From the NCBI RefSeq assembly GCF_021130785.1, contig NC_060215.1, forward strand, positions 72,051,501 to 72,115,500: a stretch of 64,000 nt of DNA, in the 5' to 3' direction. This DNA is from Homalodisca vitripennis (Eukaryota > Arthropoda > Insecta > Hemiptera > Cicadellidae). A model generated the notes under the pieces. It made no database searches, was not told the DNA's origin, and was given only the letters and a program-made list of their open reading frames with translations. Positions within the stretch are counted from its first letter, which is position 1; the number at the start of each line of letters is the position of its first letter. The translations under genes and the position numbers were made by a program. Below are positions 43,110 through 53,760 of the stretch, piece by piece.

Positions 43110-43604
43110 ACAGGGCGGCTAATTCGTGAAAGAAAATGTCGGCCTCAAGGGCCTTTTGCACACCCCGGAAGCACAGCATGAGCTACCAGTCTATGATTTC
43201 AACAGTTCCACAAACCGTCGAAAACAACCTATAAGGTTCTCCTGGGGAAATTCACCACCCTTGTCCAAACTACAAAAGATGGCATATCGCTCCCTTGCTA
43301 TTGAAGGGCAATCAAAGAGCAACTGTTCGGCAGTTTCATCCTGCTCATCACACATTCTACAGAGCGGATCCTTCCTCAGGTGACCATGTCCCGTGATCAC
43401 ACCTATAACCAGAGAAGACGCCACTCTGGAGGAATGTGACTGTAGTACCATTTTGCTTATTCCTATGCCTCGATGCAACCTCCACCTTCTCTCATGTTCA
43501 GCACAAACCCATTTTGAGACAGCCCCAAAGGATTCACTCCTTGGAATACCACGGAACGGTTGAGGGCCTGTCATAATTGATGCTGGGCCCTCATGACAAA
43601 ACAT
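43110..43604 (-). pseudogene. C-terminal end of an RNase-H-type LINE ORF2
   Basis: The minus-strand frame 43191-43604 carries TGPQPFRGIPRS, then GVITGHGHLRKDPLCRMCDE, ETAEQLLFDCPSIARERYAI and a final NLIGCFRRF. This is the post-RNase-H region of I/R1-type LINEs, with its Cys/His pattern (CRMC ... C). The RT and RNase H domains are missing, so it is a 5'-truncated fragment. It resembles 55732-56166 in order and motifs, and may be the same family as the plus-strand RT remnant at 39.5-41 kb. Confidence 0.75.
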
Positions 43605-43867
43605 GAAAGTTCAACAGTCCATAGAATTATTAAAATAATAATTTTTTAAATAAAAATGGTCAGTTAGTAAATTCAATGTTTATTGTTTGTTTTTTTTTTG
43701 TGGAGCTGGCCATGAGCAAATAAACATGTTGTATTCTATTATTTAAATTTGGCAATAGCTTTCTTCAGATATGTAATGGCATTGCAGAAGCCTAAATCTA
43801 CATTGTTTTATAGGATTTTGATTTCATCAGCCTAGGTACATACTGGTTACACACATTTATAACATGC
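43605..43867. other. spacer
   Basis: AT-rich sequence between two LINE fragments; nothing recognised. Confidence 0.5.
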
Positions 43868-43890
43868 AATAGTCAATAGTCAATAGTCAA
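43868..43890 (-). repeat. 3' terminal 7-bp repeat of LINE E2
   Basis: Three units of AATAGTC on the plus strand (GACTATT on the element strand) directly follow the polyadenylation-like signal. This is the microsatellite-type 3' end typical of CR1/L2-group LINEs. Confidence 0.8.
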
Positions 43891-44004
43891 ATATTCTTTA
43901 TTCAAAAACATATAGTACATTTCTTACATTAGAATAGTGTCAAGTTTCAATAATATAAAATAAAGACTACATCCAAAACTAAATCTAAAAATCAATTGTT
44001 ATTA

Positions 44005-46971
44005 TTAAAAAATACCCTTTTCAAATTCCTCTATAGAGTACAAAGCTAAACCTGTCAAAAATGCTTTTAACTTTTTCTTAAATATATTACAATTGTCCTC
44101 TTTTTTAATTTCTTCTGGTAACTTTTTCAAGAATTTATTTCCTGCAAATGTTGTTTTTTTTTTGTAGAACTCCAGACGGTAACTTGGAAAATTAGACTCA
44201 TTTTTGTGTCGTGTATTGTACGAGTGAATAAAATAATGTTGATCCCTTAGTGGGTTGTATCTTAGGAACATTATGCACTCATAAATAAATAGCCCATAAA
44301 CGGTCAATATTTTTAATTCTTTGAACTTTTCTTTGACAGAATCATTAAAATTCAGATGTAACATGACTCTGACTGCTCTTTTTTGGACTTTCAATATTTC
44401 CGTGAGGTTTTCCATTTTTGTTGTTCCATATACACAAATGCCATAGGCTATGTGAGACTGGATATGAGAATAATAAATCAATTTTAAAGTTTCGAAACTA
44501 CACAAATTTAACATCTTTCGAATTGCAAATAGGCCTGAATTTATTTTGTTTAAAACCAATTTAGTATGTTCATCCCATGACAAATTACTATCAACCAATA
44601 ATCCTAGAAATTTTATCTGATCAACCCTCTCAATTACACTGTCATTAATTTCAATATTTAAATCTAAAATTTGATTGGATTGTTTTGTTTTAAAATTTAC
44701 AAGCTTGGTTTTATCAGAATTTAGAGTTAAATTGTGGTTTTGAAAAAATTGTTCAATACAGGCCAATTCGATTGAGGTCAGTAACTCTATCTCTTCTACT
44801 GTCTTCCCTGAAACTTTCAAGTTAGAGTCGTCAGCATAGAGACAAAGTCCTGAATAAGGCTCAAAATTTAAACATTTTGCTATGTTATTTAAATAACACA
44901 AAAAAAGGAGAGGTCCTAAAATGGAGCCTTGCGGTACCCCTACATTTATTGATTCAAGGTTGGATTGAAATTTAACTACCTAATTTTTTTCAGTAATGTG
45001 GTTAATTTGAACAAATTGTTTTCTATTAGAAAGATATGATTCAAACCAACTTAATGCATTGTTTTTTATACCCAACTCTTGCAGCTTCAGCAATAGCAGT
45101 GAATGATTCACACTGTCAAATGCTTTAGACAGGTCCATAAAAATTCCTATTACTTTTTCTCCTCTGTCTATTGCCTCTATAATTGATTCAATAAAGCTTA
45201 CCACTGCTGTGATTGTTGATTTTTGTTTTCTGAAGCCATGTTGAATAGTCTCCAGAATATCATTATTCTCTAAAAATTGCATAAGTCTGCTATAAACTAC
45301 TTTTTCATAAATTTTTGATAGTGATGGCAACAGTGATACTGGTCGATAATTTTTAATATCCAAGGGGTCATTTTTTTTGTAGATTGGGATAACTTTTGCA
45401 ATTTTGAGTTGATCAGGAAAAATACCACAAATAAATGATGAATTTATTAAATGTACTAATACTTTGCTCAGTTGTTTATTCACAGTTTTTATGATTGTCA
45501 TTGGGATGTCATCATGGCCACTTGAAAATTTGTTTTGAAAAGAGTTTATTATCTTTTGGATTTCCATCTCATCTGTTTGTGTTAAATAAAATATTTTTTC
45601 AAAATTAGAACCAAATAAATTTTGCCCACTAATGACCGATAGATTATTGTTTATGCAGGTGCCATTGTTCGTATTTACATTGGCAGATATCATTCCTGTA
45701 AAGAATTCATTGAAAATTTTACTTATTTTCAGTGGATTCACAATTACTCGGTTATTATTTTTAATTTTGATGTTGTTAAAGCTCTTTAACTTGTCACCAG
45801 TTTCTGAATTTATTATATTCCAAGTAGTTTTATTTTTATTTTTTGACTTTTTAATTTTTTGATCAAAGAAATCTTTTTTAGCTGTCAGTAAATTTGTTTT
45901 GTAGATTTTATTTTTGTGCTTACATAGTTTAGATAGATTCAAATCATTTGTTACTCGAGCTTTCTTATTTAGTTGAATTATATTTTGTTTTTCCTCCTTT
46001 AACTCTTGGTTTATCCATTTATTCAGAACTTTTTTTGTTTTAAAACATTTCTTTGGAAAAGATATATTAAAGTAGTTGATGAATGTACTGTAAAATATAC
46101 CAAATTTTTCATGCACAGGTGAAAGAAAAACCGTCTGCCACGTTTCCCTCTCTAATAGTTCTTTGAACATTACCATATTTTCTTCTGAAAAATCCCTCTT
46201 GATATTTATTAAACAATTATTTCTTACATTATTTCTACATGTATTCACTATTTCTAATACTTGACCATCATGGTCAGATAGCATAGTTATTACTCCAGTT
46301 ACTAATATTTGATATTTTTTTAAACTAGTTAAGAAATTATCTATTGCTGATACAGACCCTTGGAATACTCTTGTTGGGAAATTTACTGCATAATTCATAT
46401 CAAAGCTTTTCAAGATATTTTTAAGTTTTACATGTTCGCTACTATTTTTTAAAACATTTATATTTAAGTCCCCTGCTAAAATAATATATGGATACTTTTT
46501 AATAACTAAATCTATAAGACAACTCAATTTATCCAAAAATACATTAACATTTGAGCTGGGGGACCTGTAAAGACCAATTAAAACAAACTTAAAATTTTTA
46601 AAAAGGAACAATGTTGCACAAAACTCAAACTGTCTCTCCTCACACAAACTCTTTGGAAGACGAATTGCCACCTGTGTCCACTCAATTTGTTCTTTACTTA
46701 AGATTATTACTCCTCCCTTATTTGATTTTTCTCTGCAAAAATGTGATGTTACTCTGTAATTGTTAATATTAAGTCTGTCAATATCATGAGACCTCATGTC
46801 ATGTTCAGATAAAACAATTATATGCGGATCTATTTCATCTAAGACAATTTGTAAAGGTTCAATTCTAGATTTTAAATTTTGAATATTTTGATGAAAAATT
46901 TTTATATTCTTATTTTTACCATTATTTTTTAAGTCGTAGTCTGGCTTTGAATGACTGAGGAGTTTAAAGAG
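44005..46971 (-). pseudogene. LINE E2 ORF2: endonuclease-reverse transcriptase with one premature stop
   Basis: The frame is open for 989 codons except for one TAG at 44980-44982. The endonuclease begins IKIFHQNIQNLKSRIE and includes IVLSEHD, IGLYRSPSS, AGDLNIN, AIDNFLTS and LSDHDGQ. The RT has NYRPVSLLPSLSKIYEKVV, motif A FMDLSKAFDSVN, then the stop, then motif B GVPQGSILGPLLF and motif C YADDSNL. The tail ends LYSIEEFEKGIF. The stop falls between motifs A and B, so unless read through the product lacks catalytic Asp residues. No ATG precedes the endonuclease: the first is about 58 codons in, so ORF2 probably relies on ORF1 translation (reinitiation or -1 frameshift). Whether the TAG is a mutation, an assembly error or programmed is unknown. 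Confidence 0.9.
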
Positions 46972-48599
46972 TTAACAGATGACAATTCCTCCTCAAAGTG
47001 AACACTGATATCACTAGAACGATCTAATGACTCTCCACTATCACTTAATATAGAACTCGTGGTCAACTGCACTGGTCCTGCGTGTGGAATGTCATTTCTT
47101 TCTTCCAAGGTTGAAGAGTCATCCAAAGTCAAATCTGATGTTTGGTTTGTTTCTCGCTGCCTGTCGAATGATGCCTGATGAATGCTGATGATGTGTCTCA
47201 ACTCCTTCAAAAAGTCTGCGTGTGAAAGTCCATTTCTTAAATTGTGGTTTGAATTTTCGTTGTAAGTTATTATCTGTATATGAGATCCCGTGGCTTGTTG
47301 AAACTTCATCACATTAGCTGCAAAATGTTCAATGGAAATTCTGTCCCTGACACACCCCATTGGGGAACAGATTAATTTCTTTAGACCTCTTTTCTTAAAG
47401 TCCTGTGTAAGTTCTTCAAATGCCAAGTTGTAATCCGTTAAATTTGGTTTGGTATAATATTGGGGTTTAGTTATTAAACCATAAACTGTAGCACCATTTT
47501 CTATCCTCTGGATTGAGAGGTGGTCAGAGACACAGTCAGAGGGTGCTGGTTTGCCAAATTGATCCTTGAACACTGTTGCTACTCCTGCACTTAAGCTTCT
47601 GATATTGTTCAAGTCCGCTGAAATACAATGAGCAAAAGCTACTTCCTTGTTGTATCGGTAGCTTTGGATTACATCCTCCATCTTCAGCTCATTAACGTGA
47701 ATTGGCTTGAGATGTTCACCAACCTCATGAGACTTTTGCACAGAAGGTGAAGTGCATGTTGCAGCTCCCTTCGGAGGCACCAAGGGGGGAAAGTCAGCCA
47801 TCGAGTTGATTTTAAAAATTTCCCTTCTTGTATTGGCTTTTGTTTTGATATTAGTAAGGTGCTGTATAATCATGAATGCCAATTTTCTCTTGCCCCTAAG
47901 ATTCAAATGTAAACCCCGTCGTGAAAAGTGGATTTTTTTCAAATCGTCCAAATCAATAAGTTGAACAGTTTTCATTCTGACAGCAATTTCCTTTATATAA
48001 TTATTGGCTAATGCTATTTCATCCTGAATAGGATCAGTTTTCTGAATGTCATAGCGAGGTGGGATCGTAGTAATTATAACTGGTCTGGCCTCACTAAGAA
48101 TTTGGAGATCCCTCTCCATTGTCTCATATATCGATTTAAATGATTTTTTGACAACGTCATTGGATCCTGCTATTAAGACAAGTGGGTCACTGTGAGATTT
48201 TTTAGCATTACTGTAAACTTGTCCGACTGTGGCACCAGATGTAATTAGTCCGTTTACATACACCAAACCCTTACTGCAGGAGCCAATAATCTCAGGTAAT
48301 TCTCGACCTTGACTGTCTGCAAACAACTCAATTTTTATCCTTTTCTCTAGACTTTTATTTCTTTTTTTATGCAGACTTTCATTGGAAACAGACCCCTTTT
48401 GCATATCTTTAGCTTTGCTAGACCCGTTTGTGGCGTTAATGGGATCATCGTTCGAAACAGAGTCTTTTTTATTATAAATTTTGTCCAAAATGTCATATTG
48501 GTTAGATGTGGGGATTGCAAATTTAGTTAGTGATTTATTGTTTGCACTATTCCTATGTATATTGCTTTTTCCAACAGTTCTCCACTGACCATCTCCATT
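46929..48599 (-). CDS. LINE E2 ORF1: SGNH esterase-like plus macro-like domain
   Basis: Open for 556 codons with no usable ATG at its 5' end, so the N-terminus is truncated or frameshifted. Numbering from the first open codon, QWRTVGK and PTSNQYDIL match conserved pre-SGNH motifs of the other ORF1s here. SGNH region about 89-250: LFADSQG (Ser96), LIAGSND (Asn147), RGLHLNLRG (His231). Then MADFPPLVPPK. Residues about 317-449 read as a macro domain of the TARG1/Poa1p type: AFAHCISADL, GVATVFKDQFG, VYGLITKP, YNLAFEEL, SPMGCVRDR, IQIITYNE. The Lys in ITK and the Asp in CVRDR sit where catalytic residues lie in TARG1-like enzymes. The tail is Ser/Thr-rich. Macro domains bind or hydrolyse ADP-ribose; its role here is unknown. 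The fold is assigned by eye, not by search. Confidence 0.85.
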   Translation of the reverse strand, partial: NGDGQWRTVGKSNIHRNSANNKSLTKFAIPTSNQYDILDKIYNKKDSVSNDDPINATNGSSKAKDMQKGSVSNESLHKKRNKSLEKRIKIELFADSQGRELPEIIGSCSKGLVYVNGLITSGATVGQVYSNAKKSHSDPLVLIAGSNDVVKKSFKSIYETMERDLQILSEARPVIITTIPPRYDIQKTDPIQDEIALANNYIKEIAVRMKTVQLIDLDDLKKIHFSRRGLHLNLRGKRKLAFMIIQHLTNIKTKANTRREIFKINSMADFPPLVPPKGAATCTSPSVQKSHEVGEHLKPIHVNELKMEDVIQSYRYNKEVAFAHCISADLNNIRSLSAGVATVFKDQFGKPAPSDCVSDHLSIQRIENGATVYGLITKPQYYTKPNLTDYNLAFEELTQDFKKRGLKKLICSPMGCVRDRISIEHFAANVMKFQQATGSHIQIITYNENSNHNLRNGLSHADFLKELRHIISIHQASFDRQRETNQTSDLTLDDSSTLEERNDIPHAGPVQLTTSSILSDSGESLDRSSDISVHFEEELSSVNSLNSSVIQSQTTT

Positions 48600-48884
48600 T
48601 CAGTAGTCAGAGAGGAAAATATTGCTTGTTGTTTTTTAAAATAGTTAAATTAGGCTTTATAATAAATTGCACAAGTTTTCTATAAGACATTCATTGAGAA
48701 CATTGAAAAGTACTAAAATAATTATTTATACTAAAAGCTTTCTTTGCACAAATTTTTATGTAGTTGAGTTTATGTCTGTGTTTTCATAGACCTGTAATTG
48801 ATTTAGTTTTGTTATTGTTTCAGATTGGCACTGCTGGTGCGGTGATCATCAAGCAGCAATCCAGTCCACTCTACGCCAGTCAAT

Positions 48885-49670
48885 ATGGAAACTTTGCAAC
48901 ATTTAAAAATGTCCGATATAAGAGGACTAATTGATGAAAAATTATCAAATATGGTGACAAAGGCGGAACTTGGTAATGTAAAAACTGAAATCACAGGCCT
49001 CCAAGACAAAAATGTTACTTTAAAACAGGAGGTTAATTCCCTGAAGAAAAGAGTGTTAAGCTTAGAAAGTAACTCTCGTAGAAATAACCTTATTTTTAAA
49101 GGTTTAAAAATTACATCACAGAATGACTACGTAGAGGCTGTAATAACCTTCTGCTGTGAAATGTTCAGCATGTCAAACAAGTTGTGGGTGAACCGGGCTT
49201 ACCCAATAACCAAAAACAAATCATTGATTTTAGCACAATTTCCCGATGATGAAGATGTACGTGAAATACTATCTAAACGATTCCAACTGAAAGGCACGGA
49301 ATATGCTGTGTTTCAAGACTTGCCACCAGACGTGAGGTATAAGCGCGGTCGACTATTCGCAGTTAGAGCTGAAGTTGACAGAATTTCGGGTAAGACTGGA
49401 ACGAACATTATTGCTTATGATCATCTCATTGTAGACAAATGCAGGTTTACCTGGGAAGACGAGAAGTTGATTTGTGAAGGGATGGATGGAGTTGAGAAAC
49501 TGAACAGACTATTCAAACATGACTTTAGACCATTTATAACCAGATTGGCAGAGAATGGTCCACCAATACGTCGTCCCATCCGGCACCAATCGGAACCAAT
49601 CATCCAACCCAGAACTGCAGCATCGACTCCAAATAAATCAGGAGAACAGAGTGTGATGGGATCTCGCTGA
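48885..49670 (+). CDS. isolated L1-ORF1-like RNA-binding protein
   Basis: An intact 261-residue frame from an ATG. Residues about 8-64 form a coiled coil (LQDKNVTLKQEVNSLKKRV). Residues about 65-120 form an RRM-like fold starting SRRNNLIFKGL, with LILAQFPDDEDV later. The C-terminal part (about 140-230) has FQDLPPDVRYKRGRLF and resembles the L1 ORF1 C-terminal domain (Transposase_22-like). Such proteins trimerise and act as nucleic-acid chaperones for L1-type LINEs. No endonuclease or RT lies within reach on the plus strand, and LINE E2 to its left is on the other strand. Upstream, TTATTGTTTCAG|ATTGG at about 48824 looks like a splice acceptor, so a host-incorporated gene is possible. A retroposed ORF1-only fragment is the alternative. 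Confidence 0.7.
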   Translation: METLQHLKMSDIRGLIDEKLSNMVTKAELGNVKTEITGLQDKNVTLKQEVNSLKKRVLSLESNSRRNNLIFKGLKITSQNDYVEAVITFCCEMFSMSNKLWVNRAYPITKNKSLILAQFPDDEDVREILSKRFQLKGTEYAVFQDLPPDVRYKRGRLFAVRAEVDRISGKTGTNIIAYDHLIVDKCRFTWEDEKLICEGMDGVEKLNRLFKHDFRPFITRLAENGPPIRRPIRHQSEPIIQPRTAASTPNKSGEQSVMGSR

Positions 49671-51894
49671 TCAAAGGTAGCCAAGGAAATGGACAGTGTA
49701 GGATTAATAAGCAGTGTATAATTAAATAAACAGTGATTTTGTGATTTGTTAGAATAGTATCTTATGTTTTGAAGAAAAATCCAGATTTGTTTTATTTGTT
49801 AGATTTAAGTATGTTTTATATTCATTCAACACAAAATCTTGTATCAGAACAAGATATTTTGTTTAAAAAACTGAAGAATTGTACATTTATTTTAATTTTT
49901 CAAATAATAAAATTGGTTAGGATACAATACTGTTGGCAGTTGAGCCTTTCCACACAGAATTAAATCACCTTTTACTCATGTTTTAATTAATTGTCATTTA
50001 AATGTTTTCAATTATGTACAGTAATGTAATGTAAAAATAAAACTGTTATTCTTATTTTGTCTACTTATTATTTGCTGGTTGTAAAATACAATGCTAATAA
50101 TTTAAAATAAATTGCACAAAATGTCATCACAGAAGAGAAAAATATCTATATTATAAGCAAGCGATTGAATAGCTAGTAGGATGCTGACTTGGCAGCTGGT
50201 AAATAGTTATATTAAAGAGTTCGTCTGACATCTCTGGTGGACATTTCTATTTCTAATGATCAGCATAAAATATTAAAATACACTTTTAGAGGAATACATT
50301 TAGAGATTTTCTCATTTCTTAATTTAATTTAGTTGTTTTGGCTTTGAGAGTGTAACGTTACATGTCTCTGATTCAGACATATCACACTCGGCACCACAAT
50401 ATCATCCAAGTTTACTTTTGCAGAAATTTTGAAAAATAGTTTAGTTCTTTGTTTAAAGTTTGTTTTTGGTAATGGAAGAAGTTTAAGGTAACAGCAATTT
50501 GTTGGTCATTTGCCATTGTTCAGTCAGTGATACAAGAATCATCACTCACAAACATCGAGTCTAAAGGTGACTATCGCATAAAGGTACCACAATGGTTTGG
50601 TCCTGGAAGTCTATGTGGAATCCACACATTCTTGGTTTCTCAGTTTCAGTGATCAAGCAGTTTGACAAGTACTACCGACTACTATTAAGACAACAGGAGG
50701 TAAGTTCATGTGAGCTTCATCTTGCCTCTGAGTTGTATTGGTCTCTACATCTATCTCTATAGTTGAAGCTGTACCCTCTGAGGACGTGTCCTCTGAGAAA
50801 ATGTTGTTAAAGATGTAACAACTAATAATACCAACCATATAACCTAAAGAAATGAAATAGCTATAGACCAGATTTCCAAAATCAGGTCCAGACTTAATCG
50901 TACAAATAAACAGCAGGTGCAATAAATCATCATGAACTTAAAAAATTCAGTTGTTTTGACAAAATCCGTAATACAATAATAAAAGTACAAAAACGTATTT
51001 AAGCAGAATTTAATATTAATTAATTCTTTATTTGTTGTAGTTTATTAAAATATAACATTGAAAATTATAAAAAATAACCATTTAATTGATAATTAATAAA
51101 TCAACTTTTCATTTGAGTAAAAATATTCCAATCTCTGTTTTTAATACAAGTAAATAACATGTGGAAAATGTTGCAGAACTAGTTCTTGCACATTGACTGA
51201 TCAACACTATTCACGTGTTCTAATGTGAATATTACTACAAATAAATAATTTTTTATTTGATTTGATTTTTACTGCAATATCTATTTATTTATGTTGAAAA
51301 CCAAAGTTTTTTTTTACTTTACCCAGTCAGTCTGTTGTTGTGTCTCTAAACAAATATAGGCCTAATGTTGTATTTTATATTTATGACCTCTTTATTTCGT
51401 TTGCCATAAACAATTGTTTTATGTTTACTGTATACATATTATACTAGTATATTTGTAATAAATATTGAGTCAAGTTACAATATGAAATATGAACTTTACT
51501 AATTGAGTAAAACATTTTGTAAAAATATAACTTCTTATGGAAACCTAATATAAATGTACTTGTATCCTTTAATTTAAATTAATTGTTTATTGAACTGTGA
51601 TTTGCTAAATAAAATGTGGTTTAAACAAAATAATTAAAATTCTTAAAAATTTGTTGATCCCATTTTACTCTATTATATTGCATTAATAAACATAAAAATA
51701 TCAGGGTTTTTTCATATGTTAATATATCTAGGAATATGGATTGTTTTAACTTATTTATTGAGAACACCAGAGGTGGTAGCTAAAATCTGATGTAAGAATC
51801 GTTAGATTGTGCAGACCTTCACAACTGGTAGTTATTTATTAGGAATATCTTATGATGTATTTCAGAACTTGAACATTTTATGTCATACCTACAA
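49671..51894. other. AT-rich non-coding stretch
   Basis: A minus-strand frame at 50653-50922 (89 codons) has one hydrophobic stretch (YFISLGYMVGIISCYIF) and a Thr/Glu-rich tail, but no recognisable family. It could be an exon or chance. An AATAAA lies at about 49725, just past the L1-ORF1-like gene. Nothing else was seen. Confidence 0.45.
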
Positions 51895-52175
51895 GGTAGA
51901 GTGGATATCCATATATTTTACATTGCTGTTCTCAATCACATAGTCCAGCATCTTGTACATGTTTTCTGTACTGTATTGTATATCATTGGAGCCACAAATA
52001 AACACAACTTCAGATCAGAGGAGGTAAATTTGCTTAACTCAATTCCAACAATCACATCTTGTATTCCAGCATTTGGTTTAAACAAAACTTGCAGAGTTCT
52101 ATTCGTCAGTAGCTTGTTTTTTATGATCCTTGCTAGTCCTCCTCCATGGCTGTCGGCTAGCACATTTATATGAGC
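51895..52175 (-). pseudogene. SGNH-domain fragment of a LINE ORF1
   Basis: The minus-strand frame 51936-52163 reads VLADSHGGGLARIIKNKLL and KPNAGIQDVIVG, which is SGNH block I and what follows. After a frameshift near 52005 the other frame gives FICGSNDIQYSTEN, which is block III. The region ends shortly after. Block V is missing. Ser and Asn positions of the fold are recognisable; the gene is dead. It resembles E2 (ADSQ, GSND) more than E1 or E3 in block I style. Confidence 0.65.
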
Positions 52176-52883
52176 ATACGATGGAATTTTCTTAAACGGA
52201 CATGATGATTTTCTTAAATGGTGTCATGGAATCATTTGTCATTGAAAGAGTAGTTCTAGACGGGGTACTAGAATTTTTTAGCAATATAAAAGGTACTTTA
52301 ATGTGCAACTGTATCCTACTTACCTTGATTCCTTAACTCTCAAAGCAATAACCGTGTTTATGTATATAGAGGTTTTAATTCAGATGAAAGAAAATGTAAA
52401 AATCACAACAAAATTCGTTAAGGGACTTGTACAGAGACAGGATCGGTGACTTGTCTGCCTTACTACAGACATTCTTTTGGCAGTATTGGACAGAAATTTG
52501 AAGGAAAAGTGAGAAGATAAGATAAGTTTAGGTTGTTGGTTGTTAAACATTTCATCTCTCTGAACTTTTTTATTTATAATCTCTTTTAATAACAGTAACT
52601 GTGTAAGAACAAATTATGCATTGTGGTTCAAAAGAGGGTGAGAAAAGAATACTTTTGAATGAAATTCATCTCATAAAGCTCTCTGTATTAGAATTTTAAC
52701 ATAATAATAATAAACATAGTTTCCACTTAAGAATTTTACATACATTATCTTCATTGTTCTTCCGAGTGATACCGGTAACGTTTTAATTCTGTAAAAGTAA
52801 AGTAGTCAATCTTGGTTTATTATGCATACACAATTATAGGGTAATAAAGAAATTGATATTTTAAAAAGCCAGTAACATGCATT
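52176..52883. other. non-coding stretch
   Basis: No frame of note. Nothing recognised. Confidence 0.5.
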
Positions 52884-53355
52884 TTACATTTCCTCTTCTT
52901 TCTCTCTAAACCCTATGGAAAGTTCAACAAGTGTGTGTGTGTCAAAATGAAAACCGATCCTTTTTTCTGTTATTTGGTAGTTTGCTGAGTAGTTTTCCCT
53001 ATGTAGCCATTCTGGTATAGGAACTGGTAGTAAATCTCCAGGACTTACTGTAAAAAAACTGGCTAATGGATTTGTTAAAATGTTGAGTTCAAAACTAAAA
53101 AATGTTAGATCTTCTGACCCAATAAAGGAGGATGTGCGTGTAATAAACCTGATGTGCGTGTACATACATGTGTAAGATACATTCAGAGAGAGCACTGGAC
53201 TAGGACTGACAAGAGTGGACATATGAACCATAGGATCTCCAGTAGAGTGTGAAGTGCTGGGAGGTAGCTCGCTTGAATCTTCATGGAGAAGTGATCTGCT
53301 GGGCTCATCATGATTTTTGTCACAAAAGTGTTGCAGTTTATAACAAAATTTATAT
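52884..53355 (-). CDS. hypothetical open frame, about 157 codons, no ATG near its start
   Basis: The frame is open from about 53352 to the stop at 52884. The N-terminal part has coding-like composition (CDKNHDEPSRSLLHEDSSEL), followed by a Ser/Thr/Pro-rich stretch, and it ends acidic (REKEEEM). The first ATG is at 53231. No known domain, signal peptide or repeat was seen. It may be an exon or part of an unrecognised mobile element; a hAT fragment lies about 400 bp away on the same strand. Low certainty that it is translated. Confidence 0.3.
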
Positions 53356-53724
53356 TAAAAAATTGTATTAGACATTACTGTAAGTAAACTGCTACTGTTC
53401 TTAAGTTTAAAAATGCACAATAAAATCCACGTATAGCCTAATTCAAATTTGTATACTTAAGATTAAAAGAAGGAGGGAACCAATAGTTACGAAGTAGCAA
53501 GTGCCACTTGTATTTTGTTTAATTAATAAAATTAATATGATAAAAGTACATTTGACAAATTCTTTTAAGAGCTGGTCCATTATAAACACGTACATAAAAA
53601 CACTATGTCTGTTTAATCACAATTTTTATTTTTCAGAACGTTTTGTACATGTTTGTATATTCGGGCACTGGCATTTCTTGCTCATTTTGTTAACGGCCTT
53701 ATAGGCAGACATTGGCATTGAAAG

Positions 53725-53760
53725 CAGGGGCGGCTCTAGGAATTTTATTTTGGGTGGGTC
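53725..53760. repeat. candidate hAT terminal inverted repeat (one end)
   Basis: CAGGGGCGGCTCTAGGAATT and following TTTATTTTGGGTGGG resemble hAT termini, which start CAG(G/A)GG. It sits next to the 3' end of a minus-strand hAT transposase fragment. The matching opposite end was not found, so no target-site duplication can be tested. Confidence 0.5.

Larger units (their letters stand above)
43868..48640 (-). mobile_element. LINE E2, near-intact CR1/L2-like element with SGNH plus macro-like ORF1
   Basis: Order on the minus strand: ORF1 (46929-48599), ORF2 (44005-46971, overlapping ORF1 by 43 nt), a short 3' UTR with an AATAAA at 43897-43902, and a terminus of three 7-bp units at 43868-43890. 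One premature TAG in ORF2 is the only lesion found downstream of 48600. The 5' end is incomplete: just upstream of 48599 the coiled-coil-like reading continues in another frame for about 40 nt and is then lost. Low decay suggests a recent insertion. RT motif YADD and the SGNH ORF1 support a CR1/L2-like placement; the exact clade is not determinable by eye. Confidence 0.9.
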
